Positions 26,942 through 38,927 are shown, counted from the stretch's first letter. The stretch is DNA of 64,000 nt from a bacterium (GCA_905221115.1 CAJNBX010000008.1:1-64000); one strand, 5' to 3'. Numbers and translations are program-made. The notes: generated by a model from the sequence alone, not told the origin.

Positions 26942-28258
26942 CTAATCTGATATCTTGCGAAATTGACTGATAAAGAATCCATCACTTCCATACAACTCAG
27001 GTGTAATGAGGATACAGCCGTCTTTCATGATATCCTTACATTCATGTTCTAGTTTTACCTGCTCGAACTCGGGATGACTTTCTAGAAACGCCTCAACGAC
27101 TTGAAAATTCTCCTCTGAGACAATAGTACAGGTACTATAAGTTATTATACCACCTTTGCGTAGTGTTTGACAAACACTACCTAATATTTCTAGCTGAATT
27201 TCCTGTAAGGACGCGAAATCTGCCGTTTCTTTATTGTATTTGATATCTGGTTTGCGACGCAAAAGACCGATTCCTGAACAGGGAGCATCCACCAAAATCT
27301 TATCAAATGAATTCTGACCAAAAAACTCATGCACCTTTCTGGCATCTAATTTTTGCGTTTGAACCCGATCTGCAACTCCCAGACGTTGGGCATTTTCTTG
27401 GATTAAGTCCAACTTGTGGTCGTACAAGTCCAAAGCCGTAACCTGACCTGTCGTAAGATAAGAGGCTATATGAGCTGTTTTTCCACCCGGAGCCGCACAG
27501 GCATCTAGAACCTGCTCATCACCTTGTAAATCAAGCGTCGGAGCAACCAACTGACTGGACTCGTCTTGGATGGTAATGGCTCCCTCCGCAAACAAATCAT
27601 GGCCTGCAAAATGCCCTTGCTCCTTAACCAGACCAGAAACAGACAAAGGTGAATCACTGGCCTCCAACAAGGCTTGAATGTCCTCTTTTCGGCTTAAGTC
27701 AGTCACACGAATACTGGCCTTGTTTCGCACCAAAAGACTTTCAAATATGGCTTGTGCTCGCTCTTCACCGTATTCTTCCTTGAGCTTGGAAACTAGCCAA
27801 ACCGGTAGAGAATAGGCAATGGAATCACGTTTGTTTTTTCGTTTGATGCTGGCAATATCTGGCCAGCCTTCACGCAAGATACGGCGCAAGACAGCATTGA
27901 CCAATTTTTCACTGCCTTTTTTACGGACTTTGGCTAATTCCACTGCTTCATTAACCACAGCATGGTCTGGAATCTTGTCCAAATAGCGAAGTTGGTAGGC
28001 ACTCATGAGAAGCAGGACATAGAGCCAACTATCTAACTGGTCTCTATCTTCGATAAAGTGGGACAGGTACCATTCCAGAGTCAGTTTACGGGCCACCGTT
28101 CCATAGACCAGCTCCGTTACCAAGCCCTTGTCCGCTGCCGAAAGTTGACTTCCCTTGAGATGCTTATTCAAGGCAATATTTGAGTATGCTTGATTGATAA
28201 AGACATCCTCTAATACTGCCAGAGCTAGACTTCTAGCCGTTTCTACTTTAGTCACCAA
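26942..28258 (-). CDS. rsmB: 16S rRNA (cytosine-967-C5)-methyltransferase
   Basis: A 438-aa protein. The N-terminal NusB-like RNA-binding domain (about 1-140) is followed by an AdoMet methyltransferase with [14 protein letters not shown] (motif I), the second catalytic Cys region [16 protein letters not shown], and TYSTCTI. It methylates C967 of 16S rRNA. Its first codons overlap the fmt end by 11 bases. Length and motifs are complete. Confidence 0.95.
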   Translation of the reverse strand: MVTKVETARSLALAVLEDVFINQAYSNIALNKHLKGSQLSAADKGLVTELVYGTVARKLTLEWYLSHFIEDRDQLDSWLYVLLLMSAYQLRYLDKIPDHAVVNEAVELAKVRKKGSEKLVNAVLRRILREGWPDIASIKRKNKRDSIAYSLPVWLVSKLKEEYGEERAQAIFESLLVRNKASIRVTDLSRKEDIQALLEASDSPLSVSGLVKEQGHFAGHDLFAEGAITIQDESSQLVAPTLDLQGDEQVLDACAAPGGKTAHIASYLTTGQVTALDLYDHKLDLIQENAQRLGVADRVQTQKLDARKVHEFFGQNSFDKILVDAPCSGIGLLRRKPDIKYNKETADFASLQEIQLEILGSVCQTLRKGGIITYSTCTIVSEENFQVVEAFLESHPEFEQVKLEHECKDIMKDGCILITPELYGSDGFFISQFRKISD

Positions 28259-29183
28259 ATCGTTCTCCTACAGTCAATGTACGTCCAACACCGTTGAGGA
28301 AGGAAGCAATGTCCATTTTAGGTTTACCAGCAGGCTGAACTTGTTTGAGAGACAAAGCTCCTCCTGCCGTTGCAACAACCAATTCTTTCTTGCCAATTGA
28401 GATAATCTCTCCTGGATTTCCCTGACCTTCTACTGCTAGGGCTTCATAAATCTTAAAGCGATCACCCTTGAGGAAAGTATGGGCCACAGGCCACGGGTTC
28501 ATGCCACGGATTTGGTTGAAGAGTTGACGATTACTTTTATTCCAGTCCAGTTTTTCTTCTTCTGGCTTGATATTTGGAGAGAAACTAACCTGACTTGGAT
28601 CCTGTGGTTCAGGTTTGATATCACCAGCAATATAGGCAGGCAAAGTGTCCAAAAGCAAATCACGACCTACAAGAGCTAATTTCTCAAACAAGGTCCCTAC
28701 ATTATCCTCATCTGTGATAGGGATGCTGCGACGAGAAATCATATCTCCTGCATCCATTTCCTTAACCATTTCCATAATGGTCACACCAGCTTCCTCATCC
28801 CCTTGAATCAGGGCATAATGGATAGGCGCTCCACCACGGTGTTTTGGAAGAAGGGAGGCGTGAACATTGACCGCAAAATCCATGCTATCAAGGAGTTTAC
28901 TTGGGAGAAATTGTCCAAAAGCAGCAGTCACGATTCCATCCGCTCCTAGTTTCATAAGAGATTCCATCTCTGGACTTCCAGATAATTTTTCAGGTTGGTA
29001 GATAGGAAGTCCTGCTTCTTTGGCAGCCTGCTTGACTGGAGTTTCTTGGATCACTTTTTTACGACCGACAGCACGGTCTGGCTGGGTCACAACGGCTAGA
29101 ATTTCGTAACGGTCATCTGTCAAAAGTCCCTTTAAGACTGTTGCTGAAAAGTCGGGTGTCCCCATAAAGATTAGTTTTGTCAT
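28248..29183 (-). CDS. fmt: Methionyl-tRNA formyltransferase
   Basis: A 311-aa enzyme that formylates initiator Met-tRNA using 10-formyl-THF. The Rossmann N terminus begins [13 protein letters not shown]. The catalytic Asn-His-Asp region shows as [17 protein letters not shown] (near residue 108) and [15 protein letters not shown]. The C-terminal oligonucleotide-binding domain follows [10 protein letters not shown]. It lies 12 bases after priA and overlaps rsmB. Confidence 0.96.
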   Translation of the reverse strand: MTKLIFMGTPDFSATVLKGLLTDDRYEILAVVTQPDRAVGRKKVIQETPVKQAAKEAGLPIYQPEKLSGSPEMESLMKLGADGIVTAAFGQFLPSKLLDSMDFAVNVHASLLPKHRGGAPIHYALIQGDEEAGVTIMEMVKEMDAGDMISRRSIPITDEDNVGTLFEKLALVGRDLLLDTLPAYIAGDIKPEPQDPSQVSFSPNIKPEEEKLDWNKSNRQLFNQIRGMNPWPVAHTFLKGDRFKIYEALAVEGQGNPGEIISIGKKELVVATAGGALSLKQVQPAGKPKMDIASFLNGVGRTLTVGERFGD

Positions 29184-29195
29184 ATCTTCTCCTTC

Positions 29196-31592
29196 TTATA
29201 AAAATTGCTGTGGCTCATGGTCAATGCTGAGACGGAGCTCACTATTTTCCCGTTCTTGAGTTAAGGCCAGAACCCGATTGAGGGTCGGCCCCAGCTCATC
29301 TTCTAAACGGTATTTAATCAAAATCTGGTAATGATAGAGGTTGTGGGTACGGGCAATCGGTTTTGGCGTCGGGCCAAGGATGTTACTGGTATCTGACAAG
29401 CCTGATCTCAAAATATTCATAACATCATAAGCACGTTTGACCACCTCTTCTTCTTTCTTGTGAGAAAGGGTAATGCCAATTGTGAAATAATAAGGGGGAT
29501 AGCCGAGTTGTCGTCTGATACCCATTTCATAGGCATAAAAGCCTTCGTAGTCCTGATCCTTGGCAAATCGAATAGCATAGTGCTGAGGATTGTAAGACTG
29601 GATCAAGACCTGCCCAGCTTTTTCAGCCCGACCTGCACGACCTGCCACCTGAGTCAAGAGCTGGAAGGTTCTTTCAGAAGAACGGAAATCAGGCAAATTC
29701 AAGGCCGTATCCGCATTGATAACCCCGACTAGGGTCACATTTGGAAAATCCAAACCCTTGGCAATCATTTGTGTGCCAAGTAAGATATCCGCTTCCCCTC
29801 GTCCAAACTGGTCAAGTAGAGCTTGATGACTGCCTTTCTTACGGGTCGTATCCACATCCATGCGCAGAATACGTGCCTGAGGAAAAAGCTCTGCCAGTTC
29901 GTCATAAGCTTTCTGAGTCCCTGTCCCATAGTAGCGAATACTGCGACTCTTACAGTTAGGACAAACCTGAGGAATGTCCTTAGAAAAACCACAATAATGG
30001 CAGTTCATGGTCTTGGTATCCATATGCAAGGTCAAGGAAATATCACAGTTGGGACAAGTATCCACCGTCCCACACTCCCGACACATAACAAAGCTAGAAT
30101 AACCACGACGATTGAGCATGAGAACCACCTGTTCTTTTTTAGCCAGACGGTCTTGGATGGCTTCCAGCAAAGGCGGTGTAAAGTTTGACGTCTCGTTTTG
30201 TCCGATATAGTCCCTAAAATCAATCACTTGAACCTCGGGAATCGTAGCTAAAGGATTGGCACGTTGGGTCAGACGTAAATGTTGATAAACACCTTTTCCA
30301 GCCCGCGCACGACTTTCCAGACTTGGTGTCGCAGACCCAAGCACCAGGGCCGCTTGATTGTACTGGGCCCGTAAAATAGCCACCTCTCTGGCATGGTAAC
30401 GGGGGTTACTGTCCTGCTTATAAGTCGCTTCATGTTCCTCATCAATAATCATAACACCTAGATTTTTCAGGGGGGCAAAGATGGCCGATCTAGCACCAAC
30501 AACAACTTGAGCATCGCCGCGCTCCACCTTGCGCCATTCATCATACTTTTCACCATTGGACAGGCCTGAATGAAGAATGGCCACTTGCTCACCAAAGCGA
30601 GCAATAAAACGCTCCGTCATCTGTGGAGTCAGGGAAATCTCAGGCACCAGCAAAATAGCTGTCTTGCCCTTGTCCAAGGCTCCTTGGATAATTTGCAAGT
30701 AAACCTCCGTCTTCCCACTTCCTGTAATCCCTTGAAGGAGGAAGGGAGTCTGATGACTGCCAATAGCACTGACAACCGCATCACGCGCCTGTCTTTGTTC
30801 TGGATTCAATTCCAAAGGCCGACTTGCCTCAATGCCTTCAAAATAAGCAGCCGAGCGTTGAACTTCCTTTTGGACTATGGTAACAGCACCTTGTTCCACA
30901 AAGAAGTTGACTTGCTCCCGCGAGTAGGACTCTAACAAACTAGCCAAGGAAGCACTCTCAGAATGAGACAGCAGATAGTCTCTCAGTTCTAACTTTTTCT
31001 TGGCGCGTGTAGAAATCTCGACACCTTCTAATTGAGCAAGGTCAACCTCATACCAAGACTGGGTCTTGACCTTCTTTTGATCGATCGCCTGATATTCCAG
31101 ACCAAGCAGACCTTTTCTAGTCAAACGCATCATTTCGGCTTGTTTGGCAAGGTCTAGTGAAGAAAAGGCAAGCGAATCTTCTGAACCAAACAGACGCACT
31201 CGGTCTTCCTGACTCAAACCTTCCAGAGGATAGAGAATCTTGTCATAGCTAGAGTTCAGAAATCCTGGCAACATAGCCTTAAGGATGGAGATTTTGTAGG
31301 AGAAGACAGACTTGCGTAATTCCTCAGCCAGCCAGAGTTGTTCTTGTGTGAGAACAGGTGAAAAATCCAACACCTCAGCAATATCTTTTAACTCTTGACT
31401 TGCCCCTTCTTCATCTGGGTGAGACTCCAGACCAAGAACAATCCCTTGAATCAGGCGATTGCCCTTACCAAAGGGCACATGAACCCGCATCCCAACTTCC
31501 AGCATTCCCAGAAATTCCTCAGGAATCCTGTAACTATAGGGCTGGTCCGTCTGCATCAAGGGCACATCTACGATAATCTTAGCTATAGCCAT
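29196..31592 (-). CDS. priA: Primosomal protein N' (replication restart helicase)
   Basis: A 798-aa superfamily-2 helicase that loads the replisome at stalled forks. In order: an N-terminal DNA-binding domain (MAIAKIIVDVPLMQTDQPYSY), Walker A QGITGSGKTEVYLQ, DEEH box MIIDEEHEATYKQ, the zinc-binding cysteines CRECGTVDTCPNCD, CHYCG and CPNC, and the second lobe with QVAGRAGRAEKAGQ. Length is typical. It belongs to the rny-gmk-rpoZ-priA-fmt-rsmB-phpP-stkP run on the minus strand. Confidence 0.97.
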   Translation of the reverse strand: MAIAKIIVDVPLMQTDQPYSYRIPEEFLGMLEVGMRVHVPFGKGNRLIQGIVLGLESHPDEEGASQELKDIAEVLDFSPVLTQEQLWLAEELRKSVFSYKISILKAMLPGFLNSSYDKILYPLEGLSQEDRVRLFGSEDSLAFSSLDLAKQAEMMRLTRKGLLGLEYQAIDQKKVKTQSWYEVDLAQLEGVEISTRAKKKLELRDYLLSHSESASLASLLESYSREQVNFFVEQGAVTIVQKEVQRSAAYFEGIEASRPLELNPEQRQARDAVVSAIGSHQTPFLLQGITGSGKTEVYLQIIQGALDKGKTAILLVPEISLTPQMTERFIARFGEQVAILHSGLSNGEKYDEWRKVERGDAQVVVGARSAIFAPLKNLGVMIIDEEHEATYKQDSNPRYHAREVAILRAQYNQAALVLGSATPSLESRARAGKGVYQHLRLTQRANPLATIPEVQVIDFRDYIGQNETSNFTPPLLEAIQDRLAKKEQVVLMLNRRGYSSFVMCRECGTVDTCPNCDISLTLHMDTKTMNCHYCGFSKDIPQVCPNCKSRSIRYYGTGTQKAYDELAELFPQARILRMDVDTTRKKGSHQALLDQFGRGEADILLGTQMIAKGLDFPNVTLVGVINADTALNLPDFRSSERTFQLLTQVAGRAGRAEKAGQVLIQSYNPQHYAIRFAKDQDYEGFYAYEMGIRRQLGYPPYYFTIGITLSHKKEEEVVKRAYDVMNILRSGLSDTSNILGPTPKPIARTHNLYHYQILIKYRLEDELGPTLNRVLALTQERENSELRLSIDHEPQQFL

Positions 31593-31657
31593 CTTCTCAC
31601 CTCCTCCTTGTCAGTAGATTCTTGCAATAGAAAAAATAAGATTGAGTCCCCCCAACC

Positions 31658-31972
31658 TTAAATTTTTTCACCATCTTCTTTTTCTTTAGCGATTTGCTCT
31701 TTGATTTTCTTTTCTTCTTCTTCTTTGCGGCGTTTTTCTTCTTCGATACGGCGACGCACTGCTTCACGTTTTCCTTCTGGATCTGGGTGAATTGTAACGT
31801 TTCCTGATTCGATTTCTTCTAAAGCGCGAAGAGTTGATTTTTCAGACTTGAAACCTTGAGTTGCTGGCGCACCTGCTTCCAATTCGTGGGCACGTTTTGC
31901 TTCCAAGATTACGAGTGAATATTTTGAAGGAACCTTGTCGAGCAAGGTATCAATAGAGGGTTTTAACATCAT
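31658..31972 (-). CDS. rpoZ: RNA polymerase omega subunit
   Basis: A 104-aa omega subunit. The conserved start is [20 protein letters not shown], with the family signature [10 protein letters not shown] and the following [12 protein letters not shown]. The C-terminal third is a highly charged Glu/Lys helix. It helps assemble RNA polymerase by holding beta-prime. It follows gmk by 24 bases. Either of two adjacent ATG codons (31972 or 31969) may start it. Confidence 0.95.
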
Positions 31973-31996
31973 TTGCTTGTACCTATTTTCTAAATT

Positions 31997-32638
<642 letters not shown>

Positions 32639-32725
32639 TCAGTCTGTAAAAATAAAATAAGATTTCCCTTCAGATAGTAGCAATTTGCGCAAACTATCCT
32701 TCTACAGTCTTTCTATCTAGTGTAA

Positions 32726-32752
32726 CAAAAAAGCAGTAATTTTTCAACTGCT
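32726..32752 (-). terminator. Terminator downstream of rny
   Basis: On the minus strand AGCAGT (32752-32747) pairs with ACTGCT (32737-32732) around a 9-base loop, followed by TTTTTT. It lies 10 bases past the rny stop and separates rny from gmk. Confidence 0.8.
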
Positions 32753-32761
32753 CTTTCTTAT

Positions 32762-34375
32762 TTATTTAGCATAATCTACTGCACGAAGCTCGCGAATCAC
32801 GGTTACCTTGATATTTCCTGGGTAATCGAGATTGTTTTCAATTTTCTCACGAACTTTGTGAGCCAAGATTGTGACTTTGTCGTCCTTGATTTGTCCTGGA
32901 TTGACCATGATGCGGATTTCACGTCCTGCTTGAAGGGCAAAGCTTGTTTGAACTCCTTCAAAGCCATTGGCAATTTCTTCCAAATCATGAAGACGTTTGA
33001 TGTAGCTTTCAAGAGACTCACTACGAGCACCCGGACGGGCTGCACTCAAGGCATCTGCTGCAGCGACAATCACTGCAATCACACTTTCGGCTTCGACATC
33101 GCCGTGGTGACTAGCAATCGTATTGACCACAACTGGGTGTTCCTTATACTTGCGAGCCAATTCCATACCGATTTCCACGTGGCTACCCTCAACCTCACGG
33201 TCAATAGCTTTCCCGATATCGTGAAGGAACCCTGCACGACGGGCAAGAGCCGCATTTTCACCAAGTTCGCTGGCCATAATACCAGCCAATTTAGCAACCT
33301 CAATCGAATGACGCAAGACGTTTTGTCCATAAGAAGTACGGAACTGCAAACGTCCCATAATCTTCATCAAGTCTGGATGAAGGTTTGGCGCACCAATCTC
33401 ATAGGCTGCTGCCTCACCGTATTCACGGATCTTATTGTCAATCTCTTGACGGTTTTTCTCAACCAACTCTTCAATACGAGCTGGATGAATACGACCATCT
33501 TTGAGCAACATTTCCATAGTCATACGGGCAATCTCGCGACGAATTGGGTCAAAACCTGACAAGGTCACCACTTCTGGTGTATCGTCGATAATCACATCGA
33601 CCCCTGTCAAACTTTCAAAAGTACGAATGTTACGACCTTCACGACCAATAATACGTCCCTTCATAGTATCGTCTGGCAGATGAACTGTTGAGTTTGTCGA
33701 CTCCGCTACGTAGTCACCAGCGATACGTTGCATAGCTTGAACCAGGATGTCCTTGGCCATTTTGTCAGAACGTTCCTTGACCTCTTGCTCAGCTTCACGA
33801 ATGCGACTGGCAATCTCCTTGGTCAAGTTCTCCTCTGTCTGTGCCAAGATAATATCTCGTGCTTCTGCCTGAGACAGAGCACCAATACGTTCTAGTTCAG
33901 CTTCTTTTTGTCTTTCGACTTCCTCTAATTGCTCTTCACGCGCATCAAGGTTTTTCGCTCTATCAGAAATACTTTGTTCTTTTTGTTCAAGTGTTTGTTC
34001 TTTACTCGTCAAATTGTCGTCCTTACGGTCAAGGCTAGTAGCTCTCTCGGTCAAACGACTTTCGATTTGTTTGAGTTCTTGACGTTCTGATTTAAATTCA
34101 GCGTCCACTTCTTCACGGTATTTTCTGGCTTCTTCTTTGGCCTCCAATAGTGCTTCTTTTTTAAGAGACTTGCTTTCACGTTTGGCTTCATTAACCAGTA
34201 AATCCGCTTCGCGCTCAGCTTGTCCACGTAAATTAGTTGCTTCTTGTTCAGCATTTAAAAGCATCAACTCTGCAGCTTCCTGAGATGATTTCATCTTGGC
34301 TGAGATGCTGACATATCCAATGACTAAACCAATGATGACGGCAAAAACAGCAATCGCAAGCGACATGATTTCCAT
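32762..34375 (-). CDS. rny: Ribonuclease Y
   Basis: A 537-aa membrane-anchored endoribonuclease that starts bulk mRNA decay. It has one N-terminal membrane helix ([19 protein letters not shown]), then a long charged coiled coil (about 30-200), a KH domain ([18 protein letters not shown]) and an HD phosphohydrolase domain ([15 protein letters not shown]). The C terminus is [12 protein letters not shown]. All parts are complete and the length is usual. It appears to be its own transcription unit. Confidence 0.96.
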   Translation of the reverse strand: MEIMSLAIAVFAVIIGLVIGYVSISAKMKSSQEAAELMLLNAEQEATNLRGQAEREADLLVNEAKRESKSLKKEALLEAKEEARKYREEVDAEFKSERQELKQIESRLTERATSLDRKDDNLTSKEQTLEQKEQSISDRAKNLDAREEQLEEVERQKEAELERIGALSQAEARDIILAQTEENLTKEIASRIREAEQEVKERSDKMAKDILVQAMQRIAGDYVAESTNSTVHLPDDTMKGRIIGREGRNIRTFESLTGVDVIIDDTPEVVTLSGFDPIRREIARMTMEMLLKDGRIHPARIEELVEKNRQEIDNKIREYGEAAAYEIGAPNLHPDLMKIMGRLQFRTSYGQNVLRHSIEVAKLAGIMASELGENAALARRAGFLHDIGKAIDREVEGSHVEIGMELARKYKEHPVVVNTIASHHGDVEAESVIAVIVAAADALSAARPGARSESLESYIKRLHDLEEIANGFEGVQTSFALQAGREIRIMVNPGQIKDDKVTILAHKVREKIENNLDYPGNIKVTVIRELRAVDYAK

Positions 34376-34542
34376 GTTTTCACCTCATTTTATTGTTATT
34401 CCGAATGACATACATTCTTTTACATTCTACCATAAAAAAGTGATTTTCACAAACCTAAAATAGAATATGTTTTGGGGAATTTGGAACGCATTTGCTAAAA
34501 TAAGCTTGTTGTTTGGAAATAGTAGTTTAGTAGAGACTTGAG

Positions 34543-34567
34543 AAAAAGCCTACCTTTCAGTAGACTT
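34543..34567 (-). terminator. Terminator downstream of the yefM-like gene (copy of the one at 34983)
   Basis: On the minus strand AAGTCTAC, loop TGAAAG and GTAGGCTT are followed by TTTT. The same sequence, with two changes, forms the terminator at 34983-35007. Confidence 0.8.
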
Positions 34568-34643
34568 CCTAATAATCATTAAATACAAGAAGTTTGTTTC
34601 TAACAACAGTAAGATTTCACTCAGGTATTCTCTGTAAATTAGA

Positions 34644-34874
34644 CTAATGTCCTGCGCGAATTCGGGCCATTCCTCGTAAGATTTTGTCAGAAAGTTTCTT
34701 ATTTTGAGCGATTCTCAGGGTTTCCTGAATACTGTCCCATTCGCTCTTTGAAAGAACTACAATGTCCTCGTTTGGATTTTTATTGACCACCGTCAAAGGC
34801 TCAAATTCATCATTTACCTTTTTCATGTAGTCCTTTAAATGATTTCGGAATGTTGAGTAAAGAACTGCTTCCAT
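34644..34874 (-). CDS. yefM: YefM/Phd-family antitoxin, toxin gene absent
   Basis: A 76-aa protein beginning MEAVLYSTFRNHLKDYMKKV, typical of YefM antitoxins, followed by VNKNPNEDIVVLSKSEWDSIQETL, the Phd/YefM core. YefM normally binds the RNase toxin YoeB and represses its own promoter. I chose ATG 34874, seven bases after GAGG. No yoeB-like frame follows in the next 250 bases, where only a terminator is found. By recollection pneumococcus has yefM-yoeB at this place, so the toxin seems to have been lost. Confidence 0.85.
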   Translation of the reverse strand: MEAVLYSTFRNHLKDYMKKVNDEFEPLTVVNKNPNEDIVVLSKSEWDSIQETLRIAQNKKLSDKILRGMARIRAGH

Positions 34875-34904
34875 AACCATACCTCGTTTTACCTCTTTTC
34901 CGCT

Positions 34905-34933
34905 ATTATACACAAAAAGAAAGAAATTGTCAG
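34905..34933 (-). promoter_or_regulatory. yefM promoter
   Basis: On the minus strand -35 CTGACA (34933-34928), an exact 17-base spacer and -10 TATAAT (34910-34905), 31 bases before the start. This is a near-consensus sigma-A promoter. Confidence 0.85.
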
Positions 34934-34982
34934 GAACTTGTACAAGATTTTCTTTTCTATCTATTTATTCGTAAAAAATCTC

Positions 34983-35007
34983 AAAAAGTCCACCTTTCAG
35001 TAGACTT
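34983..35007 (-). terminator. Terminator at the end of tmcAL
   Basis: On the minus strand AAGTCTAC, loop TGAAAG and GTGGACTT are followed by TTTT. The stem begins inside the tmcAL stop region (stop at 35006). Confidence 0.8.
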
Positions 35008-36103
35008 AGTTTGTTTCTATTCTAATCGGCACTCTTCCAAAATTCTGCTCTGCTATACTTGAATTTCCCAGTTGGTAAATCTGGTCTGCCTTTTGAGTCA
35101 TGGCATCCCAGGGTTCTTTGCCAATTCGGCTGACTAGATTGACCTGCCCTTTCAGAGACTTAAGGTGTTGCCTGCCTTTTTCAGTAAATCCAAGGACATG
35201 AATGGCTTCTGGCAAATCACTTTCTCTAGCTTGCACCAAAATATAGGTCAAAAGACGTCTGACACGCGCCTTGGTGTAACGTTTGGTCGCAACCGCCTCA
35301 ACCAAGTCTTCCACAGACTGGGCTGTCTTGATGGCATCCTTGATGCGTACTGCCATTTCTTGATTGACCTGATAGATGGTAGTTAGGTCGGGATTTGACA
35401 AGATTTGATAACGGAGCAAGGGAAAATAGTCTTCCCAGCTCACCTTACTAGCCTGCTCAAAGAGGGCAACAGAAGGCATAAAGCGTTCTAAGAAATCTTG
35501 GTCTAATTGGTGCTGACGCAGAGCTGTTGCCGAGGCAAAGTCCACATCCTTGTCCACAGAATGATAGCCAGCCCCCTGACGCTGAATCGGATGCAGCTTG
35601 ATGTTTCGTCCAGCAACCGCCTTGGCATAGGCCAGAGCAAGGACATGGTTGGGCGTATTGCCAGAAAAATCAAGACCAGCAAATTCCTTCCACATGACCT
35701 GAGTTTTCTGAGGATAAGAGAGAGAGTCAGGCAGATTTTCCACAAATTTCTCCATCTTAGTAGCCTGCTCTGTATATAAGTCAGCGATTTTCTGGTAATC
35801 TAGAACTTCCTCCGTCCCAAAAACTAGACTATCAATGCCCAAGCGTGTCAAGATATCCACAGCTCCTTGACCGAAGAAATCCGCCGCCTGAACACTGACT
35901 AAAAAGGGCAATTCCACTACCAAGTCCGCGCCATTTTCCAGTGCCATCTGGGCCCGAGTCCACTTGTCTACGATAGCAGGCTCTCCTCGTTGCGTGAAAT
36001 TCCCAGACATGGCAACAATTTTCAGCCCTTCCGCCTGCTCAAGCAGGTATTTGTGCCCATTATGAAAAGGATTGAACTCGGCTATAATACCTGTGATGGT
36101 CAT
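35006..36103 (-). CDS. tmcAL: tRNA(Met) cytidine acetate ligase
   Basis: A 365-aa enzyme (formerly YlbM) that activates acetate with ATP to acetylate C34 of elongator tRNA-Met. The N-terminal nucleotidyltransferase fold has [19 protein letters not shown] with the HNGH ATP site, and [12 protein letters not shown] follows. Length is usual. It lies 9 bases after a methyltransferase gene in a conserved Firmicute cluster (nadD, yqeK, rsfS, methyltransferase, tmcAL). Confidence 0.92.
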   Translation of the reverse strand: MTITGIIAEFNPFHNGHKYLLEQAEGLKIVAMSGNFTQRGEPAIVDKWTRAQMALENGADLVVELPFLVSVQAADFFGQGAVDILTRLGIDSLVFGTEEVLDYQKIADLYTEQATKMEKFVENLPDSLSYPQKTQVMWKEFAGLDFSGNTPNHVLALAYAKAVAGRNIKLHPIQRQGAGYHSVDKDVDFASATALRQHQLDQDFLERFMPSVALFEQASKVSWEDYFPLLRYQILSNPDLTTIYQVNQEMAVRIKDAIKTAQSVEDLVEAVATKRYTKARVRRLLTYILVQARESDLPEAIHVLGFTEKGRQHLKSLKGQVNLVSRIGKEPWDAMTQKADQIYQLGNSSIAEQNFGRVPIRIETN

Positions 36104-36112
36104 AGTGATCTC

Positions 36113-36853
36113 CTACTTCTGCGCGACAAAAAACCAACGGGTGCTAGTTTCTGTTGGCTCCTTGTCCTCAAAGTCGGCATAGAGTTTGAAAGACTTGAAA
36201 CCAGCCTGTTCCAGCAAAATATCATAGGTCAGAACCTCATAAGTTCGCTCCTCATGCACTTCATCGTGGCGACTAAAGGACCCATCCTCTTCCTTAATAA
36301 AGAAAGTCAACTCATGAACGATAGAGTGAGGCGCTGCATCCTCGTAGGTATCCCAGAGCATGGCAAAATCTTCCGCATTTTCATGGTAGGAATAGCCTGG
36401 AAAGACCTCATCAGTCTGGTAGGTTGAATGCACATCAAAGATAAATACCCCGTTCTCATTGAGGGCATTATACACTTCCTTAAAAACATCCCCTACTTCC
36501 ACCTCATCCTGCATGTAGCAGATTGAGTCCGAATAACAAGTGACAAAGTCGTATTGACCTACCTTGGACAAATCCAGCATATTGCCTTCAATAAAATCAA
36601 TCTTTTGCTTGGCTGCAGTCGCTCTCTTCTCAGCAATCTTCAGCATATCCGCACTCAAGTCCAATCCAGTCACATCAAAACCGGCCTGAGAGAAGCGCAC
36701 CGATTGAATTCCTGTCCCACAAGCCAATTCCAAGAGTTTCTTTCTCTCCTTGGTCTTAGGCAAGTGACGCAGAGAAAAGTCTGTCCATTTATCGTATAAA
36801 CTATCGTCCATGATCGCATCATAGACCGCCGCAAAGGTTTCATAAGTTGCCAT
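36113..36853 (-). CDS. Class I SAM-dependent methyltransferase
   Basis: A 246-aa protein starting MATYETFAAVYDAIMDD, with AdoMet motif LLELACGTGIQSVRFSQ (about 40-56) and the acidic DVTGLDLSADML. The YqeM-type context (after rsfS) is conserved, but the substrate is unknown. I chose ATG 36853 because upstream codons are unlike the family; no strong ribosome site is visible. A hairpin lies between rsfS and this gene, so it may have its own promoter. Confidence 0.8.
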   Translation of the reverse strand: MATYETFAAVYDAIMDDSLYDKWTDFSLRHLPKTKERKKLLELACGTGIQSVRFSQAGFDVTGLDLSADMLKIAEKRATAAKQKIDFIEGNMLDLSKVGQYDFVTCYSDSICYMQDEVEVGDVFKEVYNALNENGVFIFDVHSTYQTDEVFPGYSYHENAEDFAMLWDTYEDAAPHSIVHELTFFIKEEDGSFSRHDEVHEERTYEVLTYDILLEQAGFKSFKLYADFEDKEPTETSTRWFFVAQK

Positions 36854-36932
36854 AATCATGATACCAAGAGCGTCGATGGCAAGCACCACTCGCCCTATAC
36901 CTTTCTATCCTTTTTTTCTAAAATAAGCAAAG

Positions 36933-36958
36933 AAACCCAGTTGACTACAACTGAGTTT
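36933..36958 (-). terminator. Hairpin downstream of rsfS
   Basis: AAACCCAGTTG (36933-36943) pairs with 36948-36958 with one G-U. On the minus strand it is followed by only a broken U tract (TTTCTTTGC), so termination may be partial. Confidence 0.5.
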
Positions 36959-36963
36959 ATCTC

Positions 36964-37317
<354 letters not shown>

Positions 37318-37911
37318 TTAGTCCTCTTTCAAATAGTGCACAAAGGCGTTATAGGTTTCAAGGGTTTGGGGATAGATGGGAAATCCCTGATGAGCTAGAT
37401 GCTCTACGGTACGAGCTGTTTCGTAGGCCACTGCCTTATTGAGCGATAGCTCAGCAATTTCACGCGCCACATCCACTCCTGGAAAGGCTCGATTATGCTC
37501 GATATAGTCCGCTACATAGATAACTTTGTCTAAGTCTGTCATCTGACCAGCCCCGACTGTATGGATTTCAATGGCTCGCAGGATTTCTGGATCATGCAAA
37601 TCCAAGTCTTCTTGAATCTTGTAAATTCCAACCATGCCATGCCAGACATTATTGCCCCAGTTTTTGAGGTCAGGGTCTAATTGGTAACGGTCAATCAAAT
37701 CTAAAAATTCCTGATCTGACAGCTTTTTAGCATAGTCATGAAGAAGGCCTGCTAGGCCTGCTTTCTCGGCATCGACTCCGAATCTCTCTGCTAATTCTAT
37801 GGCTGCACGCTCTACACCCAAACAATGGGTTAGACGTTTTTCAGGTAGAAGCTCTGCCATTTTTTCCAACAAAGCCTCGCGAGAGCAGTTGATATAGTCT
37901 TGATAATCCAT
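37318..37911 (-). CDS. yqeK: HD-domain hydrolase (symmetrical Ap4A hydrolase, YqeK)
   Basis: A 197-aa HD-superfamily enzyme. It has [17 protein letters not shown] (first His), [10 protein letters not shown] (HD pair) and later [23 protein letters not shown]. YqeK proteins hydrolyse diadenosine tetraphosphate to two ADP (established for the family). Its ATG overlaps the nadD stop by one base, so translation is coupled. Confidence 0.92.
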   Translation of the reverse strand: MDYQDYINCSREALLEKMAELLPEKRLTHCLGVERAAIELAERFGVDAEKAGLAGLLHDYAKKLSDQEFLDLIDRYQLDPDLKNWGNNVWHGMVGIYKIQEDLDLHDPEILRAIEIHTVGAGQMTDLDKVIYVADYIEHNRAFPGVDVAREIAELSLNKAVAYETARTVEHLAHQGFPIYPQTLETYNAFVHYLKED

Positions 37912-38540
37912 CAGTAGAGCCCCTCCTTCTCGATATAGTCTAGCACCGGCTGAGGAAGGAGAAAATTGGGTTTCCGACCTTGGGCAAGGAAATCACGCAC
38001 CATGCTGGACGAGATATCCATGAGAGGCACATCCACCCAGATAACTGGATAGGAAGTCCCTGCCTTGTAGCGTGGGCGCTGAACCCCCACAAACTGAACC
38101 ATGTCAACCAGTTCATCAATTCGGTACCACTTAGGCAGATAGTCCACCATGTCGGCACCGATGATAAAGTAATAATCCGTATCTGGATGTTGCTCTGTCA
38201 AAATCTTCATGGTGTCATATGTATAGGAAATGCCCTTGCGCTCCAACTCAATGGTTTCAATAGCTAGTCCTTCAATCCCCTCAATAGCCAACTCAAGCAT
38301 CTTGAGACGATGGTGTTCAGGGATGGTTTCTTTTTTATCTACGTGAGGAGGTTGGTATTCAGGCATAAGCAGAACTTGATCTAGTCCCAACTGCTGGCGC
38401 ACTTGATCCGCAACAATTAGATGGGCATTGTGAACAGGGTTAAAATTTCCCCCTAAAATCCCGACTTGTTTGCGTTTTTTCTCCTTGATTTCTGGCTCCA
38501 ACTCTACCTTGGTAAAGGGAGTCAATAGTTCGATTGCCAT
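37911..38540 (-). CDS. nadD: Nicotinate-nucleotide adenylyltransferase
   Basis: A 209-aa enzyme that adenylates nicotinate mononucleotide to deamido-NAD. It has [16 protein letters not shown] (GxFxPxHxGH type, near residue 28), [14 protein letters not shown] and the C-terminal ISSSMVRD. About 25 N-terminal residues precede the core, as in other streptococcal copies. It overlaps yqeK. Confidence 0.95.
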   Translation of the reverse strand: MAIELLTPFTKVELEPEIKEKKRKQVGILGGNFNPVHNAHLIVADQVRQQLGLDQVLLMPEYQPPHVDKKETIPEHHRLKMLELAIEGIEGLAIETIELERKGISYTYDTMKILTEQHPDTDYYFIIGADMVDYLPKWYRIDELVDMVQFVGVQRPRYKAGTSYPVIWVDVPLMDISSSMVRDFLAQGRKPNFLLPQPVLDYIEKEGLY

Positions 38541-38590
38541 AGGCTAGTCTCCTTTATTTCTCTGTAAAAACAGTTGTTTGGAGTAGGTTT

Positions 38591-38902
38591 TTAGATTTCT
38601 TTGACTTTTTTAGAAATCTTACGATTTTCTTTCTTGCTGGATTGTTTAAACAAAATCAAGATGCGTCCGATTTTTTGGACTGTATCCACACCGATTTCTT
38701 CTTCCAAGATTTCAGCTACTTCGTGGATGTTTTCATCTGTGTTTTGCAAGAGCGTTACTTTAATCAATTCGCGGGCGTCAAGAGCTTGACGAACGCTGGT
38801 TTTGATTTGGTCGTTGAGACCATTTTTCCCGATTTGGATGATGGGTTTGAGGGTGTGTGCCTGGCTGTTGAGGAAGGCACGTTGTTTTGATGTTAATGAC
38901 AT
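38591..38902 (-). CDS. yhbY: YhbY-family ribosome assembly RNA-binding protein
   Basis: A 103-aa CRM/YhbY domain protein. It starts MSLTSKQRAFLNSQAH, with the RNA-binding loop IIQIGKNGLND and later DTVQKIGRILILFK. It associates with pre-50S ribosomal particles (family knowledge). Directly upstream lies the large folded element at 38928-39060, so in the transcript that structure sits just 5' of this gene. Confidence 0.93.
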   Translation of the reverse strand: MSLTSKQRAFLNSQAHTLKPIIQIGKNGLNDQIKTSVRQALDARELIKVTLLQNTDENIHEVAEILEEEIGVDTVQKIGRILILFKQSSKKENRKISKKVKEI

Positions 38903-38927
38903 AATTTCTTTAAAAGAGTTTCTTTTT

